Shown here: positions 54,832 to 63,192 of the stretch, piece by piece | How the letters are laid out: each line of letters begins with the position of its first letter | Position numbering within the stretch: the first letter of the stretch is position 1 | Source: CAVONB01 sp963697205 | GTDB taxonomy: Bacteria; Pseudomonadota; Alphaproteobacteria; Rhizobiales; Hyphomicrobiaceae | Length of the DNA stretch: 64,000 nucleotides | Reading direction: 5' to 3' | Assembly (NCBI GenBank): GCA_963697205.1 | Contig: CAVONB010000013.1 | Coordinates: 62,001 to 126,000, forward strand | The notes under the pieces: generated by a model | What the model was told of the DNA's origin: nothing | Databases searched by the model: none | What the model saw: only the letters and a program-made list of their open reading frames with translations | Made by a program: the position numbers and the translations under genes

Positions 54832-54916
54832 GACGAAACCTTTCGCGTCCGGCATGGCATCTTGGCCAGCCGTACGACCGTCAGTGTCGGAAGGTAATGG
54901 CAGGGCAGGGCGTCGT

Positions 54917-55435
54917 TCACCCGCTCACGAGGGCTCTGAAGCTTGCGCGCAGTGCCGGACTCGCTGCGACCCAAATGAGCGACGTCACAATGAAGGCCGC
55001 CACCGCGACGACGACGGGATCGCGCCACGTCCGCGTCGGCGCCAGGACCGTGACGCTGGCGTCCTTCTCCTGCATGTCGACCGTGACCGCCGTCAGGCGT
55101 TGCTCGATCGTCTCGCGCACCAGATTTCCTAGAACCGGGATGAACAGCTGCCAGGCCCGCCGCGCGAGCAGGCCGGCCGGCCAGCGCACGTCGGGATCGA
55201 CCACCCAAAGCTCGGTGACCGTGCCGATCTTCTCCGGCTTCAGCCGCGTGCGCGCAAACACCGTGTAGGTCTGCGGAAAGTAGGTGGACGCGCGCTGGCG
55301 CACGCTCTCCGACAGGTCGTAGTCCATCGCCGCAAGCTCCCGAAAGAGCTGTGCGCGGATCTCGGTGGAGGCGAGAGTTACCTCCGGGTCGGCCGAGCCC
55401 AGCACGGCCGGCAGATCGATCTTGATGACACGCAT
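54917..55435 (-). CDS. Tail-anchored membrane protein inside the metH operon, unknown function
   Basis: Codes for 172 residues from ATG 55435. It is mostly polar, with beta-strand-like segments (YTVFARTRLKPEKIGTVTEL, WVVDPDVRWPAGLLARRAWQ) and a single C-terminal hydrophobic helix (PVVVAVAAFIVTSLIWVAAS), so it may be anchored in the inner membrane by its tail. I do not recognise a family. It separates the two parts of methionine synthase (68 bases after the homocysteine-domain gene, 85 before the rest), which argues for co-expression with them. Confidence 0.65.
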   Translation of the reverse strand: MRVIKIDLPAVLGSADPEVTLASTEIRAQLFRELAAMDYDLSESVRQRASTYFPQTYTVFARTRLKPEKIGTVTELWVVDPDVRWPAGLLARRAWQLFIPVLGNLVRETIEQRLTAVTVDMQEKDASVTVLAPTRTWRDPVVVAVAAFIVTSLIWVAASPALRASFRALVSG

Positions 55436-55503
55436 GACGCCACGTCCCCCAGCCGCCCCCGCCGCCGGCAGTCCCCATCGTCTGGTCCCGCAACCCGATG
55501 AGA

Positions 55504-56571
55504 TCAACCATGGACGAACGGCTCCAGCCCGGCAAGACGCAGCTTCGGCGCAATCTGCGGCACCGTCCGCGGCGCCACGCCCGCGACGTGCTGGGCGATG
55601 TGGCGGATGTGCTCAGGCGTCGAGCCGCAGCACCCACCGACGATGTTGACGAGGCCGTCGCGCGCCCACGGCTCCAGGTGGCACGCCATCTCGTGCGGCG
55701 TCTCGTCGTACTCGCCCATCGCGTTGGGCAGCCCGGCGTTGGGATAGGCCGACACCAGCGTATCGGCGATCGCCGCGATCTCCGCCACATAGGGCCGCAT
55801 CATCTCCGCGCCGAGCGCGCAGTTGAGCCCGATGGCAAAGGGCTTCAGGTGACGAACCGAATACCAGAACGCTTCCGCCGTCTGGCCCGATAGCGTCCGC
55901 CCCGACCGGTCGGTGATCGTCCCCGAGATCATGATCGGCAGCTCCACGCCCGCCTCGTCGAAGGCCTCCAGCACGGCAAAGCCCGCTGCCTTGGCATTCA
56001 GCGTATCGAACACCGTCTCGATCAAGATCAGATCCGCACCGCCCGCGATCAGTCCGCGGGCCTGCTCCAGGTAGGCCGAGCGCAGACCGTCGAACGATGT
56101 GTTGCGGAACCCGGGATTGTTGACGTCCGGCGAGATGGAAGCGGTCCGGTTGGTCGGCCCGATGGCGCCGGCAACCCAGCAAATTCTTCCTGCATGCGCC
56201 GCCATGAACGCGTCCGCGGCCTCCCGTGCGACCCGCGCGGCGTCCTCGTTCAACTCGTAAGCGACCGCCTCCAGCCCGTAGTCGGCCAGCGAGATCACCT
56301 GCGCATTGAACGTGTTCGTCTCGATGATGTCGGCACCGGCCTCCAGATAGGAGGTATGGATGCGCCGGATCGCCTCCGGTTGCGTCAGCACGAGCAGGTC
56401 GTTGTTGCCCTTCTGGTCGTGGCTGTGATCGGCAAAGCGCGCCCCGCGGTAGCCCGCTTCGTCCAGCTTCAACGCCTGGATCTCCGTCCCCATCGCACCG
56501 TCTATAACGAGGATGCGTTCGCGTGCGGCTGCATGAAGCGCCGCAATCCGCTGGTCTCGCGTCATGGTCAT
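55504..56571 (-). CDS. metH: Methionine synthase homocysteine-binding domain as a separate protein
   Basis: Codes for 355 residues from ATG 56571, sharing four bases with the metF stop. ILVIDGAMGTEIQALKLDEA and NDLLVLTQPEAIRRIHTSYL open the homocysteine S-methyltransferase barrel, and the zinc-binding Cys residues are seen in IGLNCALGAEMM and NIVGGCCGSTPEHI. In E. coli this domain is the N-terminal quarter of MetH; here it stands alone and must act with the cobalamin-containing protein encoded at 52137-54831. Split MetH proteins are known in other alphaproteobacteria. Confidence 0.92.
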   Translation of the reverse strand: MTMTRDQRIAALHAAARERILVIDGAMGTEIQALKLDEAGYRGARFADHSHDQKGNNDLLVLTQPEAIRRIHTSYLEAGADIIETNTFNAQVISLADYGLEAVAYELNEDAARVAREAADAFMAAHAGRICWVAGAIGPTNRTASISPDVNNPGFRNTSFDGLRSAYLEQARGLIAGGADLILIETVFDTLNAKAAGFAVLEAFDEAGVELPIMISGTITDRSGRTLSGQTAEAFWYSVRHLKPFAIGLNCALGAEMMRPYVAEIAAIADTLVSAYPNAGLPNAMGEYDETPHEMACHLEPWARDGLVNIVGGCCGSTPEHIRHIAQHVAGVAPRTVPQIAPKLRLAGLEPFVHG

Positions 56572-57491
56572 TGTCCCACCGCCGTCTTCAGTTCTGCCGG
56601 CTGGCGCGGCCTCAGCCCCAGCAGATGGCAGATCGCGTAGACCAGATCGGCACGATTGAGCGTGTAGAAATGGAAGCGCTTGATGCCCTCGTCGACGAGG
56701 TCCATCACCTGCTCCGCCGCGACCGCCGCCGCGATCAGGTTGTTGGTCTGCGCATCCTCCTCCAGACCCTCGAAGCGACGCGCGAGCCAAGACGGCATCG
56801 TCGTGCCGCACCGCCCCGCGAAGCCCGAAACCTGCCGATAGTTGTGGATCGGCACGATCCCCGGCGTGATCGGAACCCAGATGCCCGCCTTGCGCGTGCG
56901 CTCCAGGAACCGCAGGTAGTGCGCGTTGTCGAAGAAGAACTGAGTGATGACGCGGTCCGCGCCCGCATCCACCTTCGCTTTGAGATTGTCGAGATCGGCG
57001 GCCAGCGACGTACTCTCGGGGTGGACCTCCGGGTAGCCGCCCACCGATACCTCGAAGTCGCCGATGCGCTTCAAGCCCGCGACCAGTTCCGCTGCGTTGG
57101 CATAACCGCCCGGATGCGGCTCGTAGTGCGTACCCGCACCCGATGGCGGATCACCGCGCAGCGCGACGATGTGGCGAACGCCGGCCGCCCAGTAGGCGCG
57201 GGCTACTTCATCGACCTCATCTCGCGTGGCATCGACGCAGGTCAAATGCGCCGCCGGTGCCAATTGCGTCTCGCGCACGATCCGCGACACGGTCGAATGG
57301 GTCCGCTCGCGCGTAGAGCCACCCGCCCCATAGGTCACCGAGACGAATTCCGGCTCCAGTGGCGCAAGCCGCGTGACGGCGCCCCACAGCGCCTCCTCCA
57401 TCCGCGCCGTCTTGGGCGGGAAGAACTCGAATGAGACTTCGATGTCGCCGGCCCCGACGAGGCGGCTCTTGCGTTCGCGCGTTTCGGTCAT
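56568..57491 (-). CDS. metF: Methylenetetrahydrofolate reductase MetF
   Basis: Codes for 307 residues from ATG 57491. Family motifs: VSFEFFPPKTARMEEALWGA (catalytic Glu region), FVSVTYGAGGSTRERT, HIVALRGDPPSGAG (folate and FAD contacts) and VITQFFFDN. It reduces methylene-tetrahydrofolate to methyl-tetrahydrofolate, the methyl donor for MetH, so its place in the operon is functional. Its start overlaps the stop of the ArsR-methyltransferase gene. Confidence 0.95.
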   Translation of the reverse strand: MTETRERKSRLVGAGDIEVSFEFFPPKTARMEEALWGAVTRLAPLEPEFVSVTYGAGGSTRERTHSTVSRIVRETQLAPAAHLTCVDATRDEVDEVARAYWAAGVRHIVALRGDPPSGAGTHYEPHPGGYANAAELVAGLKRIGDFEVSVGGYPEVHPESTSLAADLDNLKAKVDAGADRVITQFFFDNAHYLRFLERTRKAGIWVPITPGIVPIHNYRQVSGFAGRCGTTMPSWLARRFEGLEEDAQTNNLIAAAVAAEQVMDLVDEGIKRFHFYTLNRADLVYAICHLLGLRPRQPAELKTAVGQ

Positions 57492-58540
57492 CAGGCATTC
57501 TCCTCGACAGCGAGGGATTTGTTGCGCCGGCCGCCACGCACGCCGCCGGGCTTTTCTGCCACCCACAAAGAAACAGTGAGGGTCGCGGGGGAGGGGCCGT
57601 CGCCGGACGCATCGGCAGCGCCCGCCTCAGGCGGTGCGAGCGCGACGTGCCGCCCGGCACCCAAACCGGCTTCTAGGAGCCAATCCCGAACGAGACCGCT
57701 GGCAAGGCCGAGCCGCACGTGCGCATGCACATCGCGCAGGAATTCCAGTTCGTGCGGTGCAAAGTCGACGATCAGCAATCGGCCACCTGGTGCCAGGATG
57801 CGCGCCGCTTCCCGAATGGCGCTGGCGGGATCGCGCAGGAAGTGAAGCACCTGGTGCATGGTTACGGCTTGCGCCGCGCCGTTGTCGATCGGCACGCTAT
57901 AAATGTCACCGTGGCGAACGTGAGCGTGCGTGATCCCAGCCCGTGACAGATTCGACCGCGCGAAGGCGAGCATCGCCTGGTTCACGTCGATCCCAAGACC
58001 GCGCTCGAACCGGTCGGCGAAGACCTCCAGCATCCGGCCCGTGCCAGTCCCAAGGTCGACGAACAAGCCGAACGGCCCGGGGCCCAGAGCGTCGCGCATC
58101 GCGACCTCGACATCGTGCTCGTCCACATGCAGGGCACGGATCCGATCCCAGTCGCTCGCATGCTTCTGGAAATAGGCCTGGGCCGCCGCCTCCCGCTCGT
58201 CCTTGAGATGCTGGGCCCGCAGAAGATCGCGATCGCCCACCGGATCGCTTGCCGCAAGCGCGGTCAGGAGGCTCCGCGCCAAATGCCCGCCACCGTGGCG
58301 GTCGGATAGATGAAAATAGACCCAGCTGCCCTCCCGGAACCGATCCACGAGCCCCGCCTCCACCAGCAGCTTCAAGTGCCGCGACAGGCGGGGCTGGCTC
58401 TGGCCGAGGATGCGGGTCAGATCGGTGACGTTCAACTCACCATGGCTCAATAGCCGCAAGATGCGCAGGCGCGTCGGCTCGGCGGCCGCCTTGAGCGCGA
58501 CCACCATTTCCCGGTTATTGAGGGCGACGTCGGACGACAT
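57491..58540 (-). CDS. ArsR-family regulator fused to an AdoMet methyltransferase domain, likely methionine-cycle regulator
   Basis: Codes for 349 residues from ATG 58540. An ArsR winged HTH fills residues about 10-95 (LKAAAEPTRLRILRLLSHGE, then LTRILGQSQPRLSRHLKLLV), and a class I methyltransferase domain about 150-320 (FVDLGTGTGRMLEVFADRFE, HVRHGDIYSVPIDNGAAQAV). No ArsR metal-binding Cys motif is visible. It leads the metF-metH operon; ArsR proteins next to AdoMet-cycle genes (SahR type) are known to sense S-adenosylhomocysteine, and a methyltransferase fold would suit binding AdoMet or its product. Regulation of this operon is inferred, supported by an AT-rich palindrome upstream. Confidence 0.85.
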   Translation of the reverse strand: MSSDVALNNREMVVALKAAAEPTRLRILRLLSHGELNVTDLTRILGQSQPRLSRHLKLLVEAGLVDRFREGSWVYFHLSDRHGGGHLARSLLTALAASDPVGDRDLLRAQHLKDEREAAAQAYFQKHASDWDRIRALHVDEHDVEVAMRDALGPGPFGLFVDLGTGTGRMLEVFADRFERGLGIDVNQAMLAFARSNLSRAGITHAHVRHGDIYSVPIDNGAAQAVTMHQVLHFLRDPASAIREAARILAPGGRLLIVDFAPHELEFLRDVHAHVRLGLASGLVRDWLLEAGLGAGRHVALAPPEAGAADASGDGPSPATLTVSLWVAEKPGGVRGGRRNKSLAVEENA

Positions 58541-58631
58541 GCGGCTGCGCTCGCGTGGGTTCTTCCGATTGCGACGGAGTGTTTCGATCCCGACCGCTGC
58601 GTTGCATCGCTCCGGGCAGATCGCGCCGAAG

Positions 58632-58650
58632 CATATAAAGATATGTTTAT
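58632..58650 (-). promoter_or_regulatory. AT-rich palindromic operator upstream of the ArsR-metF-metH operon
   Basis: CATAT-AAAG-ATATG (58632-58645) is a perfect inverted repeat, and it overlaps ATAAA-N6-TTTAT (58635-58650). It stands about 92 bases before the regulator's ATG and is a conspicuous AT island in GC-rich surroundings, as expected for an ArsR-type operator. Confidence 0.6.
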
Positions 58651-58815
58651 GTGTCAAGTGCCGGCGACGTCACCCGCACCTTCATCCACCCCCATCGGCG
58701 CTCGCGCTTGGATGGTTAAGCCCCGAGTAAGGCCCTCAGGCTAGTGTGGCCCGGAACTTGCGCTCCGCATGCGACGTTTTCGAGCCAGCGTACCCACTCA
58801 CCGGTCCAGCGTGCC

Positions 58816-59454
58816 ATGTCCCAGCCAACTGCCACCCCCCCTGCGGCCCCTGCCGATGCCTTCAGCCTGCCCTACCGCTTGGAGCAGAGCTGCAGTCGCC
58901 TCACGGCCATCACCCAACTCGTCCTCCTCGCCCCGATCGTCGGCGCCACGACCTTGATCGCTGGATCCTTCGCGGTCGCCGCCGCCGATCCAGGCGTCCG
59001 CGCCCTCGCCACCGCACACCCCGTAGGCGGCTTGTTGGGCACCCTCGGTCTCATTTGCCTCATCATGCTGGTCGCATGGCCGGCTGGCTCGCGCCTGGCA
59101 GCCATCGGCCGCACGCGCAGCGTGGACATCCGTGACGGTGACGTCCGCGTCAGCGAGCGTGGGTTGCTCGCCAACCGATCGTTCCGCGAGCCGCTATCGC
59201 GCTACACAGGGCTCGCCCACGTCATCCGCACCCGAGTCTCCGGCGCTCATCACGAGCTGGTACTGGTGCATCCTGAGCGAAACCGGTGCGTGGTGATCGC
59301 CCAAGCCGATCTCTTCGCGAAGGCTGAGATCGAGGCCGCGTGCCGTGCGTTGGGAGTCGCTGAGGTGCCCGCCCGCACCCTTTACGAGCGTAACCGCACC
59401 GAGCCGAGACCGCGTGCAAACGTGGGTGTCGCGCCGACGCCAGCGACGGCTTGA
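58816..59454 (+). CDS. Two-helix membrane protein, unknown function (DUF2244-like layout)
   Basis: Codes for 212 residues from ATG 58816. Two transmembrane helices lie at about residues 35-60 (ITQLVLLAPIVGATTLIAGS) and 75-97 (GGLLGTLGLICLIMLVAWPA), followed by a soluble beta-rich domain (SVDIRDGDVRVSERGLLANR, then HHELVLVHPERNRCVVIAQA). The layout recalls DUF2244 and YcxB-type proteins, without enough identity for assignment. It is divergent from the ArsR gene and convergent with the L,D-transpeptidase genes. Confidence 0.6.
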   Translation: MSQPTATPPAAPADAFSLPYRLEQSCSRLTAITQLVLLAPIVGATTLIAGSFAVAAADPGVRALATAHPVGGLLGTLGLICLIMLVAWPAGSRLAAIGRTRSVDIRDGDVRVSERGLLANRSFREPLSRYTGLAHVIRTRVSGAHHELVLVHPERNRCVVIAQADLFAKAEIEAACRALGVAEVPARTLYERNRTEPRPRANVGVAPTPATA

Positions 59455-59538
59455 GGAGGCCTCACGGCCGAAGTTCCTGTTTGGCGATGACAACCGCACA
59501 GGGCTGATGCTGCAACCGGTCCCGACGTCGGCAGCGGA

Positions 59539-60771
59539 CTAATTGGCCCCGAGCGACATCCGGCCCGGTGCCGGATCCGCCCGTTCGCCGTGCCGCGCTG
59601 GCGTAGCAGCCTCCCGCACCGCCATGCACTCAGTTTGCCCCGCCGAACACACGGTCGCCCGGTTCGGCCCTTGGGAGGCTTTGCCCGCCGAACGGCGCAG
59701 CTCCGCGCCCCGAGCCGACGCGCTGCCTGAGGCCTCGTCCCCCCGACGCCGATCCCCGAAGCTGCCGCCCCTGAACAACGCGGTGCTGGATGGCACCACC
59801 GTCGTCCGCGTCTCCGGCTTCCGCTCCGGCAACGGCGGCGAGCTCGCAAGCCCGCTGGAGCGCAAACGGCCCTTCGTCGCCGCCATCATCGCCCCGCACC
59901 CGGCCAAAGGGCCGCTGTCGCCGCCTCCCCCAGGAGGCTGGCTCTGGAACACGTAGCGTTTGTCGCACACGCCCACACGCGGCGGCACGCGGGTCGCCTC
60001 GAAGGCGTCGTAGCCCTCCTTGAGGTTCGACCAAAAGTCGCGCCATTCATGGTCGCCGTGCTGGGCGAGGTTTTCCTGGGTCATGCGGAAGGGGAACACG
60101 TGGACAGGCACATGGTTCTGCCCCTTCCGGATCGCGGCATGGGCGAGCGCGAAAATCTCCTCGGCCAGTGTATCCGTCATCGCAAAGCAGCCGACCGACG
60201 CACAGCCACCGTGCACGAGGATATAGTCGCCGGTCCGTTCCAGGGCCTTGTCCAGAGCGTTGGGAAATCCGAGATTGAGCGAGCGCGGATGCCGCGCGGA
60301 GCGATGCAGCCGCCGCCGCGTCACGGTGTAGAAGCCTTCCGGCGTCTGCTTGTCACCAGCCAGAACCTTCGGTCCCAGCGTCCCGGACCACTGGCAGACG
60401 GGATAGGTCGCAAACAGCTCGAACCGGCCGCCCTTCTCCATCCAGACTTCGACCTCCGACTCCGCCTTGAAGGCGCGAAGGAACACGGCATCGCCGAGCT
60501 TCATGCCCTTGTCGGCAAGACGGGATTGGAAGTGCCCGACGTCGGGCGTGCCCGGCAGCGGCAGCCGGCCCTCGGCGGCCGCGATCTGGCGCTCGACCCG
60601 ATCGGGCGCGACATCTTGGAGCTCCACGGTGACAGCGTGCGCGGGCCCATCCGCGAGCAGCGCCGCACCGACCGCGACACCTGCGACCACCCACGCGCGC
60701 CAGCGGCGCGACACCTCGCCCAGTCGTGCAAGGCACGCGGCAGGCCCGACCCGTCCTCCATCAACCGCCAT
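59539..60771 (-). CDS. L,D-transpeptidase of the YafK type (paralogue 1)
   Basis: Codes for 410 residues from ATG 60771 (60801 possible). A signal peptide (WVVAGVAVGAALLADGPAHA) precedes a YkuD/YafK domain: VFLRAFKAESEVEVWMEKGG, LFATYPVCQWSGTLGPK, GDKQTPEGFYTVTRR and the catalytic loop YILVHGGCASVGCFAMTD, with His and the nucleophilic Cys. The C-terminal 130 residues are Pro, Arg, Ser and Gly-rich and probably disordered. Such periplasmic enzymes attach to, or act on, peptidoglycan tetrapeptides. It is the last of three tandem paralogues. Confidence 0.87.
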   Translation of the reverse strand: MAVDGGRVGPAACLARLGEVSRRWRAWVVAGVAVGAALLADGPAHAVTVELQDVAPDRVERQIAAAEGRLPLPGTPDVGHFQSRLADKGMKLGDAVFLRAFKAESEVEVWMEKGGRFELFATYPVCQWSGTLGPKVLAGDKQTPEGFYTVTRRRLHRSARHPRSLNLGFPNALDKALERTGDYILVHGGCASVGCFAMTDTLAEEIFALAHAAIRKGQNHVPVHVFPFRMTQENLAQHGDHEWRDFWSNLKEGYDAFEATRVPPRVGVCDKRYVFQSQPPGGGGDSGPLAGCGAMMAATKGRLRSSGLASSPPLPERKPETRTTVVPSSTALFRGGSFGDRRRGDEASGSASARGAELRRSAGKASQGPNRATVCSAGQTECMAVREAATPARHGERADPAPGRMSLGAN

Positions 60772-60871
60772 ACCCACTCCACCAACAGACCCCACCTGCA
60801 CGGTCCGCTGACGGCGACCGGCCCCATTTGCCTTCTATCAAATCACCCCGGGCCCGACGACCCGTTTTTCC

Positions 60872-60890
60872 CGTAAAAACGTCGTTTACG
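60872..60890. promoter_or_regulatory. Inverted repeat before L,D-transpeptidase paralogue 1
   Basis: CGTAAA-N7-TTTACG lies 101-119 bases before the start of paralogue 1. The half-site TTTACG recurs in the leader of paralogue 3 (62947-62952), hinting at shared control. Confidence 0.35.
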
Positions 60891-60957
60891 CGTTCATCAC
60901 GACCCCCCTGTGGACGACCGGCCACGCCACAACCCGCGACGCCGACGACGGAGGAAA

Positions 60958-61800
60958 TCAAGGGCAGCGCTCGGTGATGGCCTGCTGCCAGTCCCCGCGC
61001 TTGGTTGCAGCCGAGACCGTGTAGCGCCCGCGGCAGACCGAGACCCGGGGCGGCAGGCCCGTCGCTTCAAATATTTCGTTCCCCGCCGCCAGCTGCGCCC
61101 AAAACGCCCCGCGATCGTCCCCATTGGCCCACTCCAGCCTCGCGCCCGTCATCCGGAAGGGCAGCGCCAGAACCGGAATGCCCCTCTGCCCCGCATCTAA
61201 GGCGGCCACCACCAGGCGCCACACCTCGTCGATGCCGGCATTGGTGATCGCATAGCAGCCGATCGACCCGCATCCCCCGTGCACCATCAGGTACGAGCCG
61301 GTCCGCCCATGCCCCCGGTCGAACACATTGGGAAACCCCAGATTGAAGGAGCGATGCCAACGGCTGTTGGGATTGAGGGAGCTTCGCTCGACCATGTAGA
61401 AGCCTTCCGGCGATTGTCGGTCGCCCTCCGCAAGCTTGGGACCAAGGTCACCCGACCACGTGCAAATCGGATAGGTCGCGAAGTGCCGGAACCGATCGCC
61501 CGAAAGCAACCACACCTCCAGCTCGAACTCGCGCTTGTGTATCCGAAGCGCCATCGCCGATCCCAGCGGAACGCCGGCAGCAGCGAGCCGCTTATCCAGG
61601 TCGGCGTAGACCGGAGCCCCCGGCAGCGAGAGGCCCAGCCGCAGCAAGGCATGATTACGCAACCGCTGCGTCGCGATGGCCTGTGCATCGGGGAGGAGAA
61701 GGGTAGGGGAAACCAGCGCTACGGCGCCCACCACAAAGGCTAGGGTCGCAAGAGCAGCCGCCAGGGCCCATCGCCGGTTCGATCTGGAAATGCGGGCCAC
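60958..61800 (-). CDS. L,D-transpeptidase of the YafK type (paralogue 2)
   Basis: Codes for 280 residues from GTG 61800. A hydrophobic N terminus (WALAAALATLAFVVGAVALV) serves as signal or anchor. The YafK domain follows: FELEVWLLSGDRFRHFATYP, ICTWSGDLGPKLAEGDRQSP, and YLMVHGGCGSIGCYAITNAG with the catalytic Cys. It is the shortest of the three and lacks the long C-terminal tail. It starts 72 bases after paralogue 3 on the same strand and is probably co-transcribed with it. Confidence 0.87.
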   Translation of the reverse strand: MARISRSNRRWALAAALATLAFVVGAVALVSPTLLLPDAQAIATQRLRNHALLRLGLSLPGAPVYADLDKRLAAAGVPLGSAMALRIHKREFELEVWLLSGDRFRHFATYPICTWSGDLGPKLAEGDRQSPEGFYMVERSSLNPNSRWHRSFNLGFPNVFDRGHGRTGSYLMVHGGCGSIGCYAITNAGIDEVWRLVVAALDAGQRGIPVLALPFRMTGARLEWANGDDRGAFWAQLAAGNEIFEATGLPPRVSVCRGRYTVSAATKRGDWQQAITERCP

Positions 61801-61871
61801 CTCCGCGCAATCAGGTGCACCCCGGCACCCCAGCCGCCGCCCAACGCGCTCACCAGCGCCCCGACGCCTCG

Positions 61872-62873
61872 CTACTGCGCGAAGCCGAACGCCGCGCTCG
61901 CCGGACTGCTCCGCTGCGATTTGCTGCCGAGCCCGAAGAGGCTGCCCCCCGACCAGCCGCCGGACGCGGCGACAGCCGTGCCGGGCTCGCCGACGCCCTT
62001 CATCTTGGGGCCGGGCACTTTGATGCGCTCCTCCGCGATCTGCTGCTCGCCGGCGCGCGGCGTGAACGGCAGGATCTGCGGGCGCTCGACGGCCGGGCAG
62101 GGCCCATCCGGACTGACGCCCGTGCTCGATACCAACCGGGCGTTGACCAGGTACTTGCGCTCGCACACCGTGATCTCGGGCGGCACGCGCGTCGCCTCGA
62201 AGTGGTCGTAGCCCTCCTTGAGCACCGACCAGAACGGCATCCACTTGCTGTGGCGGTGCCGCGCCAGATTGGCGTCCGTCATGCGGAACGGGAAGGCGTG
62301 CGTCTGGAAGCTCGTCTGGCCACCCTTGAAGGCCTCGCGCGCCAACGCGTAGATCTCCTCGATCAGCGCGTCGGTCATGGCATAGCAGCCTGCGGACTTG
62401 CACTTGCCGTGCACCATCAGGAAGTCGCCGGTCCGCCGGTGCGCGCGATCATAGGCGTTTGGGTAGCCCAGATTGAACGCGAGATGGAAGCCCGACCGCG
62501 GGTTCATCTGGCGCTCGTTGATGGAATAGAAGCCTTCCGGCGCCTGTTTGTCGCCCTGGCTGAGCTTCGGCCCGAGGTCTCCCGACCAATTGCAGATCGG
62601 ATAGGTTTTGTAGTGGTAGAAGCGCCCGTCGTCGCGGGCCTTCCAGACTTCGAGCTCGGATTCTTCCTTGAAGATCCGAACGAAAATCGGTGCGCCCGCA
62701 TCCATGCCCTTCTTGCCCAGGAGCATGATCGCATTCTTCGAAAGTGGTTTGTCGGACGGCGGAATTTCCGGCGCATTGCTGCAACCAGCAGCGAGCAACG
62801 CGCATAACCCCGCGACGATGATACCGGTCGCGCGCAAAACGGACGTCCCTCGGTCCAGGATGATCGAACGCAT
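61872..62873 (-). CDS. L,D-transpeptidase-like lipoprotein of the YafK type (paralogue 3)
   Basis: Codes for 333 residues from ATG 62873 (ATG 62915 is upstream in frame). The signal peptide RATGIIVAGLCALLAAGC ends in a lipobox, so the protein is membrane-bound. The domain shows ESELEVWKARDDGRFYHYKT, YPICNWSGDLGPKLSQGDKQ and FLMVHGKCKSAGCYAMTDAL: the loop HGKCKSAGC keeps His and both Cys but replaces HGGC by HGKC. The tail is Gly/Ser-rich. First gene of the tandem group. Confidence 0.87.
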   Translation of the reverse strand: MRSIILDRGTSVLRATGIIVAGLCALLAAGCSNAPEIPPSDKPLSKNAIMLLGKKGMDAGAPIFVRIFKEESELEVWKARDDGRFYHYKTYPICNWSGDLGPKLSQGDKQAPEGFYSINERQMNPRSGFHLAFNLGYPNAYDRAHRRTGDFLMVHGKCKSAGCYAMTDALIEEIYALAREAFKGGQTSFQTHAFPFRMTDANLARHRHSKWMPFWSVLKEGYDHFEATRVPPEITVCERKYLVNARLVSSTGVSPDGPCPAVERPQILPFTPRAGEQQIAEERIKVPGPKMKGVGEPGTAVAASGGWSGGSLFGLGSKSQRSSPASAAFGFAQ

Positions 62874-62917
62874 ACGCAAAGCCCCCTGGCGTGCGTCGGT
62901 GACCATCGATCCCACCC

Positions 62918-62955
62918 GTTAAGATAACGCTAACATTACGAAACGGTTTACGTTT
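62918..62955 (-). promoter_or_regulatory. CtrA-like site and inverted repeat upstream of paralogue 3
   Basis: On the minus strand TTAG-CGTTATC-TTAAC (62933-62918) matches TTAA-N7-TTAAC with one change; beside it AAACG-GTTTA-CGTTT (62941-62955) is a perfect inverted repeat. Both lie 45-82 bases before the start at 62873. The rest of the 319-base gap up to the MFS gene shows no gene. Confidence 0.35.
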
Positions 62956-63192
62956 TGTCACCCGATTCGTCACGCCCCCGCTGCCGATGAGTGTACGTGC
63001 GAATGCGGCACGGAGAGGGCGCAACTCCGCCTTGCAGGCGCTCGAGCGATCTGTCGCATCCCGCGGACCCAGTCCCCGCCCTCAGCCGCATCCGCCGTGG
63101 TATGCAAATCACGCATGGCCTAGGGCCGCTCCCAGCCATTGACGATGCCGCGACCGGGCATCAGCGTCGCGCGCAACCTCACGGGGAGTCGC

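Noticed and set aside
54832..54916. A gene between metH and the tail-anchored protein gene
   Set aside because: The 85 bases are too short and show no coding pattern.
58541..58815. A cobalamin or SAM riboswitch for the methionine operon
   Set aside because: I could find no B12-box or SAM-riboswitch core; the AT-rich palindrome points to protein-based control.
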